From NCBI GenBank assembly GCA_016350165.1, contig CP066225.1:1364001-1428000 (forward strand): 64,000 bases of DNA, written 5' to 3'. A program made the position numbers and the translations under genes. The notes beneath the pieces are model-generated. The model was not told the DNA's origin, did not search any database, and was given only the letters and a program-made list of their open reading frames with translations. The DNA is from Planctomycetota bacterium (GTDB taxonomy: Bacteria > Planctomycetota > Phycisphaerae > Phycisphaerales > Phycisphaeraceae). Shown here one piece after another: positions 45,903 to 53,973 of the stretch. Position 1 is the stretch's first letter; each line of letters starts with the position of its first letter.

Positions 45903-47219
45903 ATGCCAGACCCACAACCAAATCCAAACCAAGTCGACACCCTCAAAGTCGCCATCTATGCCCTCTCCTTCGGCATCCTCATCACGCTATTCAAATTCTG
46001 TGTCTACATCTTCACAGGCTCCGTCGCCATCCTCGCCGACACACTCGAATCCATCATCAACATCGTCGCCGCCGCTGTCATGCTCTACACCATCTGGTAC
46101 TCAAACAGGCCTGCCGACAAGACCCACCCCTACGGCCACGGCAAAATCGAATTCCTCGCCGTTGGTTTCGAAGGCGCACTCATCCTCTTCGCGGGCATCA
46201 TCATCGTCTTCAAAGCAATACCCAAACTATTCACCCCAACACTCGAACTAGACAGACTCTCCATCGGCATGGGCCTACTCTTCGTCATCGGCCTACTCAC
46301 CACCGGGCTCGCCCTCTACGTCACAACCATGGGCAAACGCACGAACAACCAAGTCATCAAAGCCGATGGCAAACATCTCTTCACTGACGCACTCTCAACC
46401 CTAGGCGTCTTCCTCGGACTCATACTCGTCAACATCACCGGCTGGACGCGACTCGACCCCATCATCGCCCTCATCATCGCAGGCATCATCTTTCCAATGT
46501 CCTGGCGCCTCCTTTGGCAATCCCTCTCAGGACTCATGGATCGTTCAGACCCAGCTGACCAAAAGCTCATCGAGAACATCCTCAATCTCGAAGTCGAAAA
46601 CAAAACCATCATCTCCTATCACAAGGTTAGACACCGCCACACCGGCTCATTCCACTGGGTCGATATGCACCTCCAAGTCAACCCTGAACTCTCCGTCGCT
46701 CAATCACACGACCTCGCATCATCCATCGAAAATAAAATCGAACTCGCACTAGGCAGCGCCGACGCAACTGCACACGTCGAACCACCCGACGCATACTGCG
46801 AACACAACCCAGAAACCGCACACAAAAAACCTTCAACCCCTACCTCATCCACAGGCACTGCAATCCCCGCACACAAACCTCATCCATCACACAAAGAAGA
46901 CGATAAACCTTTCGACCCAACGGAACCGATCGACCTCGCCCCACCACGCGAAGACATACCCACAGACACAACTGAGTCAGCCGAACAATCGACACCATCA
47001 GCTGAATCACCCAGTAGTGATAGCGAAAAAGTCTTCACCAAAGAAAACGCCCTCACCGGCTCCGGCGACCTCTACGACCTCGCACACGAAGAAGCATCCC
47101 CACCATCCCCCCCGCAAGAAGAACAAGACCAATCCGACGATTCACTTGAAGATGAATCCGAAGAAGATTATCCAGAAGAATCCGACGACGACTTCAACGC
47201 CCCCAACCCCAACGCATAA
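45903..47219 (+). CDS. Cation diffusion facilitator transporter with long acidic C-terminal tail
   Basis: 438 residues. Residues about 1-295 are a CDF exporter (Zn/Fe/Mn class): six spans, ILADTLESIINI in TM2 where the metal site Asp is kept, THPYGHGKIEFLAV, DGKHLFTDALSTLGVFLGL in TM5 with H and D, and a cytoplasmic metal-binding domain (HKVRHRHTGSFHWVDMHLQVNPELS). About 140 extra residues follow, Pro/Ser/Glu/Asp-rich and probably disordered. They contain DDKPFDPTEPIDL, FTKENALTGSGDLYDLAHEE and an end SDDDFNAPNPNA. Usual CDF proteins are about 300 long. Pieces of this tail recur at 47675-47987. Confidence 0.93.
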   Translation: MPDPQPNPNQVDTLKVAIYALSFGILITLFKFCVYIFTGSVAILADTLESIINIVAAAVMLYTIWYSNRPADKTHPYGHGKIEFLAVGFEGALILFAGIIIVFKAIPKLFTPTLELDRLSIGMGLLFVIGLLTTGLALYVTTMGKRTNNQVIKADGKHLFTDALSTLGVFLGLILVNITGWTRLDPIIALIIAGIIFPMSWRLLWQSLSGLMDRSDPADQKLIENILNLEVENKTIISYHKVRHRHTGSFHWVDMHLQVNPELSVAQSHDLASSIENKIELALGSADATAHVEPPDAYCEHNPETAHKKPSTPTSSTGTAIPAHKPHPSHKEDDKPFDPTEPIDLAPPREDIPTDTTESAEQSTPSAESPSSDSEKVFTKENALTGSGDLYDLAHEEASPPSPPQEEQDQSDDSLEDESEEDYPEESDDDFNAPNPNA

Positions 47220-47331
47220 CCTATTACGCCAACCTACAAAATCTCTACAACTCAAGTAACCGCAGACCTACGGGCCGCGGTAGCCTCACAACCCCATCAT
47301 TCCCTTCGAATCAACTTCCGGAATCCCAACC

Positions 47332-47682
47332 ATGCACAAGTTCCTCATCGTTATCAATATCCTCGCACTCATCGTCTTCACCCTCGCACTAGTCTTCACC
47401 GAGTTCAGCACTATCGGCGGGCCAACCAAAGTCACATCACTCGATCGCGTACAAGCCTTCAAAGTCGATGTCGTTCAAGAACATTTCCCACAACTAGTCG
47501 ATGCAGGAGGTGTCAAACGCTACGACACAGGCCGATGGATTGCATCCTTCGAACGCACCTCCGCTTACCTCAACCTCTTCCTCGCCTATGCCATCGTCAT
47601 CATCAACTTGCTCATCGTCATCATTCACAAACTTTTCTTCACTAAATCAAAGAATCAACTTTTGGCCCCCAACAATGAGTAA
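47332..47682 (+). CDS. Small two-span membrane protein, unknown function
   Basis: 116 residues: one span at 4-24 (FLIVINILALIVFTLALVF), an extracytoplasmic stretch of about 50 residues (TSLDRVQAFKVDVVQEHFPQ, YDTGRWIASFER), and a second span (LFLAYAIVIINLLIVIIHKLF). The stop overlaps the ATG of the next small ORF (ATGAGTAA), which suggests coupled translation. It lies 112 nt after the CDF gene on the same strand. Family not recognised. Confidence 0.6.
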   Translation: MHKFLIVINILALIVFTLALVFTEFSTIGGPTKVTSLDRVQAFKVDVVQEHFPQLVDAGGVKRYDTGRWIASFERTSAYLNLFLAYAIVIINLLIVIIHKLFFTKSKNQLLAPNNE

Positions 47683-47987
47683 GAAAATCACCATCACAGC
47701 AATCACCGCAAACGAACCGCACCCCTCACCCACCGAATCAAACGTAGAAGACAAACCCTTCGACCCAACCGAACCCATCGACCTCAAGTAAAACAAAAAC
47801 CGCTTCCGGGAACGACAGCGCTTTCACCAAAGAAAATGCCCTCACCGGTTCAGGCGATATCTACGAACTCGCACACGAAGAAGCATCTCCCTCACATAAA
47901 AAACATGACAAAACCGACAAGCTAAGCGAAGAAAACCCCGAAGAACAATTCGACGATGACTTCAACGCCCTTAATCCAGATGTATAA
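47675..47987 (+). pseudogene. Frameshifted copy of the CDF acidic tail
   Basis: ATG 47675 opens MSKKITITAITANEPHPSPT and continues with EDKPFDPTEPIDLK to TAA 47789-47791. Skipping one base (T47789) opens a second frame that reads FTKENALTGSGDIYELAHEE and then EEQFDDDFNALNPDV to TAA 47985-47987. Both blocks occur in the same order in the CDF tail at 46900-47216. Removing the extra base would give an acidic protein of 103 residues. Interpretations: a partial gene duplication that decayed, a sequencing indel, or a +1 frameshift at the stop. Confidence 0.75.
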
Positions 47988-48020
47988 TGTGCAAAACTCT
48001 TAATTTCTGGAAATCAATCC

Positions 48021-48128
48021 ATGTTTGCACATTACTTCGGCGCATTTCCCGCCTTCTATCAACTTGTAATATTCGCTTTTGTTGCAGGCATCTTTCTGAT
48101 TATCTTGTGGGAAACCAGAAATTTGTAA
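48021..48128 (+). CDS. Putative 35-residue single-span membrane protein
   Basis: ATG 48021 to TAA 48126-48128. One clear hydrophobic helix (FYQLVIFAFVAGIFLIILW), then a short polar end ETRNL. A perfect TATAAT at 47983-47988 lies 32 nt upstream and TGGAAA gives a weak SD about 10 nt ahead. It resembles many uncharacterised bacterial small membrane proteins. Real but unproven. Confidence 0.4.
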   Translation: MFAHYFGAFPAFYQLVIFAFVAGIFLIILWETRNL

Positions 48129-48219
48129 TCTGTAAACCCGATCTACTTCTAGACACATAAGCATTCTTCACACCATCAATACCACAACTGGGCAGCCTTT
48201 TGCTCAATAACCAAATCAA

Positions 48220-49146
48220 CTATTGCCGCCGCGCCAACTCACTCTGATACTCACGCCCCAACTCCTCCTTATGCTTTTCCGCCCACGCCGTCAGCTTCAC
48301 CTTCCCCGTTGGCTCACTCTCCACATACAACAAATCATCCATCAGCCCCCCAATCTCATCGCGCGTAATCGTCACATCACCCACCCACTTCCCAAACAAC
48401 CATCCCACCACAAACCCCATCCAAGGCTTCACCCTCATCACACGCTTCTTCACACCAATAATCCCCATCAACTCCCGCGCTAACCCCTCATACGTAAAAC
48501 TCTCAGGCCCAATCGCATCAACAACTTCATTCTCCTCTTTACCTCCCCGCTCAACAGCCAACTCCGCTAAGTCCTCCACATGAATCGGCTGCAACCGGTA
48601 CTGCCCATCGCCAAACACACCAAACACCGGAAAATGCCTTAAAACATAGGCAATATTGTTAATCAAAATATCCCGACCACCAAACAAAACTGCAGGCCTT
48701 AAGATCGCATAACTTACACCCAAATTCATCAGCGTATTCTCAAGCTCCGCCTTCCCACGAAAATAACTCCACCTCGAATTCATCGACGGGTTCGTAATAC
48801 TCACATGCACAATCCGTTCAACCCCCGCCTCCTTCGCAGCCTCAAACAACACGCGCGTATTCGCCACCGCTTGCTCATGACTAAACCCATGACGCTTCGA
48901 ATTAAATCTCACCCAATACGTGTTATACAAAACCTTCACATCGCGCAAAGCTTCAACCAGCACATCCTTCCGACCAAACTTCAGCGGCCTTGCCTCAACT
49001 ACTTCCTTCAAATCACTATACCGCCCCACACTATTCGTCAGCGTCACAACCTTCTTCCCCTTACTCAAAAGCTGCTTCGCAATATACTCACCCGAATATC
49101 CAAAAACACCCGTCACAGCATGTATTTCTTTACGTTCAACATTCAT
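48220..49146 (-). CDS. NAD(P)-binding atypical SDR / NmrA-like epimerase-family protein
   Basis: 308 residues. Rossmann motif TGVFGYSGEYIAKQLLSKGKKVV (GxxGxxG, 12-30), NTYWVRFN instead of the SDR YxxxK, then ERIVHVSITNPSMNSRWSYFRGKAELENTL (a Y-x3-K-like WSYFRGK) and ILRPAVLFGGRDIL. The domain and length match the NDUFA9/YwnB-like atypical SDRs, which may bind NAD(P) without a known reaction. The C-terminal part has a hydrophobic helix (WMGFVVGWLFGKWVGD). A GTATCGT element lies about 80 nt before the start. Confidence 0.75.
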   Translation of the reverse strand: MNVERKEIHAVTGVFGYSGEYIAKQLLSKGKKVVTLTNSVGRYSDLKEVVEARPLKFGRKDVLVEALRDVKVLYNTYWVRFNSKRHGFSHEQAVANTRVLFEAAKEAGVERIVHVSITNPSMNSRWSYFRGKAELENTLMNLGVSYAILRPAVLFGGRDILINNIAYVLRHFPVFGVFGDGQYRLQPIHVEDLAELAVERGGKEENEVVDAIGPESFTYEGLARELMGIIGVKKRVMRVKPWMGFVVGWLFGKWVGDVTITRDEIGGLMDDLLYVESEPTGKVKLTAWAEKHKEELGREYQSELARRQ

Positions 49147-49226
49147 AATTCAAAACCCCGTCAAAAATTATTCAATTCGTAATTCACACTCCCCACTCAC
49201 ATCTTCTGTCTCTCAACAATTTTTTT

Positions 49227-49247
49227 TCAACGATACGCTCTTGTGCA
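49227..49247 (-). repeat. Dispersed CAC-N5-YGTATCGT element, copy 5
   Basis: On the minus strand TGCACAAGAGCGTATCGTTG, followed by an A-run. It lies between the GbsR-type regulator and the NmrA-like gene, about 80 nt upstream of the latter's start. Confidence 0.7.
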
Positions 49248-49292
49248 ACAACACTCATGCATCATCACACAACACAACTATCTAATCTACGA

Positions 49293-49862
49293 TTAGAATT
49301 TATCACCTTTAAACAAACCCATTACCTTCCCGACTGTGGACTGTTGCAAATCATCCAGCGCCACAACCGTCGCCACCAATTTGTCCAACATCTTGAAGAA
49401 ATCCTCCATATTCTTCATCCGCTCATCATAAAAGTTGGTTGCATCACCTCCATGACCATCCCCCTGCTTCGCTAACATCGCGCGGCTCTCACTCACCGTC
49501 CGCAACGCACTATCAAACTCAGGCTTCTCACGTTCTTTCAGCACATTGCGCACAATCTTCCAGAAGTCCGTCTCAGCCGTATAAAAATCGCGACGGTCCC
49601 CCACCACAACTTTCTTATGCACCAACCCTAACCGATCCAATGCACGCACATGCGTACTCACCGCCCCCTTCGTCACCCCCGACAACTCAACCAACTCATT
49701 CAAACCCACCGGCCTATCCGACAGATAGACCACGCCATAAACCGCTCCCATCGCTTTCGGGAATCCCCAGAATTGTGCAATCCTGCACATACCCTCAATA
49801 AAGTGCGCCTTTGCTTCTTCATTGGGATCATTCACATCATTGATTTCATTTTGATCATTCAT
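49293..49862 (-). CDS. GbsR/MarR-type transcriptional regulator
   Basis: 189 residues from ATG 49862, chosen because GGAG lies 8 nt ahead; TTG 49889 would add 9. A core FWGFPKAMGAVYGVVYLSDRPVGLNELVELSGVTKGAVSTHVRALDRLGLVHKK is the GbsR-group winged helix, followed by GDRRDFYTAETDFWKIVRNVL. This group often represses uptake or synthesis of osmolytes, but no osmolyte gene is adjacent. The N-terminus is Asn/Asp/Glu-rich. The palindrome at 49951 is a likely operator. The NmrA-like gene downstream may be co-regulated. Confidence 0.85.
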   Translation of the reverse strand: MNDQNEINDVNDPNEEAKAHFIEGMCRIAQFWGFPKAMGAVYGVVYLSDRPVGLNELVELSGVTKGAVSTHVRALDRLGLVHKKVVVGDRRDFYTAETDFWKIVRNVLKEREKPEFDSALRTVSESRAMLAKQGDGHGGDATNFYDERMKNMEDFFKMLDKLVATVVALDDLQQSTVGKVMGLFKGDKF

Positions 49863-50531
49863 TTCATTCGCTCCAATACTCTCAGCCAATCAACCCATCT
49901 CACATCTCACATCACTATTTCATCCTTTAAAGCCACTTCCTGATTTATATCGTTTAGTTTATACTAAACGTTCTATATTGTAAATACATCCCCAAACACA
50001 ATCATCTACACCTACCGCTAGCACAATAGATACACCTCAAAAAAAAACTTTTCGCGCGCACAAATGCGATTTTCAGCCCGATTTACCCATCATTTCTTGA
50101 CCATTCTTCAACGGTTTCAGCCCATTTCGATCCATTTCCACTTCAAAACGCACGATTTCTGACCATTTCTAGCTACGGGTAAATCACTAATTTGAATAAA
50201 ACGTGCGCACAAAACCGTTTCCCCGCACCGCTATTGTGCGCTTTCCCACCTCATCTCCCCCAATCCAACTCAAACCCAATCTCAATCTAAACGCACAATC
50301 ACATCCTATTTCAGCCAAACTTCCCACGACATATCAGACAAATTTGATGCCTGACCGCAACTTCTCTCAAGCAACATACAAAACCATCCGATCCCCAATA
50401 ATGCAGGGTTAACATGGAGCCAGTCGCACCACCTCAGCGACTCATTAAAAACTTCCACATACCTCACCCTCCGCACACCAGCAGCGACATCCATTACCCC
50501 TTGCAAGGCATACATTTACAAAGGGGCAAGC
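49863..50531. other. 670-base intergenic region with imperfect internal repeats
   Basis: Contains the palindrome at 49951-49970, and GAAATGG-type direct repeats on the minus strand at about 50070-50170 (TTTCAGCCC and TTGACCATT blocks each occur twice on the plus strand). GTGCGCGC/GTGCGCAC motifs occur at about 50053 and 50203. No gene recognised. Confidence 0.4.
49951..49970. promoter_or_regulatory. Palindrome CGTTTAGT-TTAT-ACTAAACG, candidate GbsR-type operator
   Basis: Perfect 8-bp arms 89 bases upstream of the regulator's start. TTTAGT/ACTAAA half-sites are typical for GbsR/OpcR-like regulators, so autoregulation is inferred. Confidence 0.6.
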
Positions 50532-51464
50532 ATGTCAAGGCATGACTCATTTCCACGTCGAATTCTCGACCAGTTCACCGACGGGGCATACGTCGTTGAT
50601 CGTGATCGCCGAATCACCTTCTGGAGCAAAGGGGCTGAACGAATCACCGGCTACAAAGCCGACCAAGTTCTCGGACACCACTGTTATCAAAACATTCTAA
50701 TGCACGTAAATGACTGTGGCACATGCCTTTGTAAAGGTGACTGCCCACTCAAACAAACCATCGACGACGGCATCGTCCGCAACGGTATCGTCTATCTTCA
50801 CCATCAGAAGGGGCACCGCATCCCCGTCAACGTCCACACCAATCCCATCCGCGATCACAACGGCCACATCGTCGGCGGCATCGAAATCTTCTCAGATGAA
50901 TCCGCGCAAAACATTGATAAACAGAAACTTAAAGCTCTCGAAGCCGCTGCACTGCTTGATCCACTCACGAACCTCGCCAATCGGCGTCACATCACCGAAA
51001 ACATCGAAGCCCGCTTCGCGGAGTTATCCCGCAACGATTGGAATTTCGGCATCATTTTCATCGATGTCGATCATTTCAAGCAATTTAACGACATGCACGG
51101 CCACTCCGTCGGCGATCGCATCCTCCAACTCATCTCACGCACCATGAAGCACTCATGCAGAACCTATGACATGGTCGGGCGCTGGGGAGGCGAGGAATTC
51201 ATTATTATCATTGGACATACAGACGAAGAAGAGATGCGAATAACGGCTGAACGCGTGCGCGCATTGGTTTCACAATCCTTCATCTTGCACGATGACGATC
51301 GACTCGTCGTCACAATCTCTGCGGGGGTGACGATGGCGAGGCAAAATGACAGCACGGAAACACTCATTAATCGAGCTGATTCACTTCTATATCAGAGCAA
51401 AGAAAATGGTCGTAATCGTGTCACATGCGACACACAAAATGAACCCAAAACGGTCGCAGCCTGA
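50532..51464 (+). CDS. PAS-GGDEF diguanylate cyclase
   Basis: 310 residues. PAS domain about 10-125 (FTDGAYVVDRDRRITFWSKGAERITGY), then GGDEF domain about 140-300 with GGEEF at 219-223 and an intact product-inhibition site RTYD at 210-213. It makes c-di-GMP from GTP. The PAS contains five clustered cysteines (C51, C62, C65, C67, C71; NDCGTCLCKGDCPL), which may bind a metal/Fe-S cluster or sense redox. No membrane span, so cytoplasmic. AAGGGG lies about 5 nt before the ATG. The only downstream hairpin is weak (CACG/CGTG at about 51481). Confidence 0.93.
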   Translation: MSRHDSFPRRILDQFTDGAYVVDRDRRITFWSKGAERITGYKADQVLGHHCYQNILMHVNDCGTCLCKGDCPLKQTIDDGIVRNGIVYLHHQKGHRIPVNVHTNPIRDHNGHIVGGIEIFSDESAQNIDKQKLKALEAAALLDPLTNLANRRHITENIEARFAELSRNDWNFGIIFIDVDHFKQFNDMHGHSVGDRILQLISRTMKHSCRTYDMVGRWGGEEFIIIIGHTDEEEMRITAERVRALVSQSFILHDDDRLVVTISAGVTMARQNDSTETLINRADSLLYQSKENGRNRVTCDTQNEPKTVAA

Positions 51465-51615
51465 TCCTAAAGGGCTAAATCACGTTTAATCGTGTTTTAT
51501 AGTGCTGACGGCATCTTGTTCAGTGGTGTTTAGTCCACAAAGATCACACAGTTTGAGGTTCAAGGGGGGATACTTGCCAAGAAACGCATGATCCGTAGAA
51601 TTGGTGGACACTCTA

Positions 51616-51700
51616 GCCGGAGTGGCGGAATTGGCAGACGCGTCGGATTCAAAATCCGATTCTGGTTAACAGAGTGTGGGTTCGAGTCCCACCTCCGGCA
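51616..51700 (+). tRNA. tRNA-Leu (anticodon CAA)
   Basis: 85 nt. Acceptor GCCGGAG (51616-51622) pairs with CTCCGGC (51693-51699), discriminator A at 51700. Anticodon loop TTCAAAA gives anticodon CAA (reads UUG). A long variable arm and GGTTCGAGTCCC T-arm fit class II tRNA-Leu. CCA is not encoded. A terminator follows. Confidence 0.95.
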
Positions 51701-51719
51701 TTACAAGAGGATGAAAATG

Positions 51720-51745
51720 AGCTGCCCACTGGGCGGCTTTTTTTA
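51720..51745 (+). terminator. Terminator of tRNA-Leu
   Basis: AGCTGCCC (51720-51727), loop ACT, GGGCGGCT with one G-U pair, then seven T. Confidence 0.88.
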
Positions 51746-52030
51746 TGCCCATTTTGCATGATCATTGAATAAATTGCGGTGAATATGTATTTGAACTGAA
51801 AGACTTCTAATTTGAATTGGCTTTAATAGTGCATTGCACCTAATTGGATGTATGAATTAAGCTTGTGTTTTCTGGCTTGATTTTGCCGATGTGCAAACGA
51901 GTAAAAACTTATATGTGTGCGAATACGTATGAGTAGGAGTGCGTTTCACGATGTGTCGATTTGCTGCGCGACATGTTAGAGATAGGTGATAGTGATGCGG
52001 CGAAGAAGTTTTGTTATTGTGTAAGTTAGT

Positions 52031-53194
52031 ATGCCAGTAAACGGAACCATTTTGTTTAGCGCGTTTGAGCCTAGCGGTGATGCTTTGGCTTCGCGTTTGA
52101 TTACCGAATTGAAGCGACGTGATCCTGATTGCAAGATCATGGCGTTGGGCGGTCCTCGTATGAAAGCTGCAGGTGCAGAGCTCATTGAAACGACAACAGA
52201 ACATGCAGTGATGTTGGCGGGCGCATTGAAGCATGCACATGAACATCATCAACGGTTAAAGCGAGTTGATGCGTGGTTGAGTGCAAACAAGATCGATGCA
52301 CTTGTACCTACGGATTCGCCAGCTGCGAACTGGGGGATCTGCAAAAAGGTTAGAAAGCGTTGCCCTGATGCAAAGATTGTTCATCTGGCAGCACCGCAGT
52401 TATGGGCGTGGGCACCGTGGCGTATTAAGAAATTAAGACGGCTAACGGATCATGTTTTGTGCTTGTTGCCGTTTGAACCGGATTGGTTTGGTTCACGTGG
52501 TGTTGATGCGACGTTTGTTGGTCATCCACTTTTTGAAAGTGAACATGCACAATTAGAGCAAGGTGAAGGTGATGCGGTTTTAGCTTATGAAGGTAAGCCG
52601 AAGTTTGCGTTGCTGCCAGGTTCGAGACCTAGTGAGATAACGAAGAACTGGCCGACGATGCTGGATGCTTACGTGCAGTTAAAACAGAAGTATCCGGAGA
52701 TGGAAGCAGTTGTTGCTGCATCCGATGAACATCGTCAGAAGGCGATCATCGATTTGTGTCCAAATAGCGAGTTGCCTGAAGGGATGCACATACAGACAGG
52801 CAAGGCGGGCTCTGTGCTCGACTGGGCGGACGTTGGGCTGATTGTGTCGGGCACTGCGACGTTGCAGGCTGTGACGCATCACACGCCGATGGTGTCGCTG
52901 TACAACGTGACGAAGCTGGGTTGGAACATTTTGGGTCGCTGGTTGATCCGCAATCGGCCGTTGACACTACCAAACTTGCTGAGCCAACATATCATTGGTG
53001 CAAACGCAACGACAGAGCTGATTCCACACTTCGGTGAGGTTCAACCTGTAGTCGAAGCCTTGCTGCCTTTGATGGAGGAAGGTGATGCACGTAACGGGCA
53101 GGTGAAGGCATTCAAAGAGATTTGTGATGTGTTCCAAACTCGCGTATTTAGCCAGGGATCGGCGGATAAATTTATGGAAGTCATCGGGGCGTAG
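52031..53194 (+). CDS. lpxB: Lipid-A-disaccharide synthase
   Basis: GT19 enzyme that joins UDP-diacylglucosamine and lipid X to form the lipid A disaccharide. 387 residues. The N-terminal FEPSGDALASRLITEL corresponds to the family's GExSGD. Then MALGGPRMKAAGAELI, YVAPQVWAW-like HLAAPQLWAWAPWR, LCLLPFEPDWF, THVGHPL-like TFVGHPLFE, LLPGSRPSEI, and VSGTATLQAVTHHTPMV. Other lpx genes are not in the window. The gap 51746-52030 holds no gene. The sequence before the ATG lacks a strong SD. Confidence 0.93.
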   Translation: MPVNGTILFSAFEPSGDALASRLITELKRRDPDCKIMALGGPRMKAAGAELIETTTEHAVMLAGALKHAHEHHQRLKRVDAWLSANKIDALVPTDSPAANWGICKKVRKRCPDAKIVHLAAPQLWAWAPWRIKKLRRLTDHVLCLLPFEPDWFGSRGVDATFVGHPLFESEHAQLEQGEGDAVLAYEGKPKFALLPGSRPSEITKNWPTMLDAYVQLKQKYPEMEAVVAASDEHRQKAIIDLCPNSELPEGMHIQTGKAGSVLDWADVGLIVSGTATLQAVTHHTPMVSLYNVTKLGWNILGRWLIRNRPLTLPNLLSQHIIGANATTELIPHFGEVQPVVEALLPLMEEGDARNGQVKAFKEICDVFQTRVFSQGSADKFMEVIGA

Positions 53195-53219
53195 AACGAC
53201 TCGATTAGTATGAATTCGA

Positions 53220-53250
53220 AACCCATACACCGTCAGGTGTGTGGGTTTTT
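53220..53250 (+). terminator. Terminator of lpxB
   Basis: AACCCATACACC (53220-53231) pairs with GGTGTGTGGGTT (53236-53247) with one G-U pair, then a T-run. Confidence 0.93.
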
Positions 53251-53497
53251 TATTAGGGCTAATGCTAGTTTTCAGCGATAGATCTGGCGCAAGCGAAGCG
53301 TGGGATAAGGTCGTGTGAAATATGGTGTTTATCGTGAGATGACGTGGGTTGTACACGGCAAACGTGGCTCACCAGCAAATGGATATGCGCAAGCGTGATT
53401 ATTTCATTGGACGTGAAGGTCGTAGGTGTTGATGTTTAAGATTTTTCCTAAGGAGAAGTGATGCCGATAAGAAATGGGTTTAGGGATGATGAGGGCA

Positions 53498-53531
53498 AAA
53501 AATAAAGTGGCCCACGTGTGGCCACTTTATT
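53498..53531. terminator. Long-stem terminator downstream of the H1-like gene
   Basis: AATAAAGTGGCC (53501-53512) pairs with GGCCACTTTATT (53520-53531), loop CACGTGT. The minus strand then reads into TTTTTT, so it could end the H1-like gene, about 135 nt after its stop. The remaining part of 53251-53664 is empty. Confidence 0.7.
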
Positions 53532-53664
53532 TTGATTTTAGCTCCGAGGCGAATTGAGAAAATTGAATGCTTCTGTCGAAAATTCGGAGCGACAGATTTT
53601 GATTCGTTTTAGAGCAATTCGCTCAATTGCCGAGCACCAGCCCGGCGAATTAGTCTACAACAGA

Positions 53665-53973
53665 TTATTTTTTCTTCTTAGTTGCGCGTTTTTTCTTGGC
53701 AACTTTCTTCTTAGCTTTCTTCTTAGTAGCTTTTTTCTTCGCTACTTTCTTCTTAGCTTTCTTCTTAGTAGCTTTTTTCTTTGCTACTTTCTTCTTAGCT
53801 TTCTTCTTAGTAGCTTTTTTCTTTGCTACTTTCTTCTTAGCTTTCTTCTTGGTTGCTTTCTTCTTAGCTACTTTCTTCTTAGCTTTCTTCTTAGTAGCTT
53901 TCTTCTTGGTTACTTTTTTCTTAGCACCTTTTTTCTTGGATGCTTTTTTCTTGGTTGCTTTCTTCTTAGCCAT
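53665..53973 (-). CDS. Histone H1-like lysine/alanine-repeat protein
   Basis: 102 residues composed almost only of K, A, T and V. It opens MAKKKATKKKASKKK and then has five identical 14-residue units ATKKKAKKKVAKKK, ending RATKKKK. The composition resembles eukaryotic H1 tails and bacterial H1-like proteins such as chlamydial HctB and the C-terminal tails of some HU proteins, which bind DNA non-specifically and compact the nucleoid. No globular domain is present. ATG 53973 has AAGGA 9 nt upstream, a good SD. A gene-free, A-tract-rich region of 1.1 kb lies upstream. Confidence 0.8.
   Translation of the reverse strand: MAKKKATKKKASKKKGAKKKVTKKKATKKKAKKKVAKKKATKKKAKKKVAKKKATKKKAKKKVAKKKATKKKAKKKVAKKKATKKKAKKKVAKKKRATKKKK
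53689..53898 (-). repeat. Five tandem 42-bp units inside the H1-like gene
   Basis: Each unit encodes ATKKKAKKKVAKKK. The copies differ only at a few synonymous sites, so unit number is probably variable between strains. Confidence 0.9.

Noticed and set aside
47789-47791. Programmed +1 frameshift as the favoured explanation of the broken CDF-tail copy
   Set aside because: There is no upstream SD-like stimulator or slippery CTT-TGA context as in prfB; simple decay is more likely. Kept only as an alternative.
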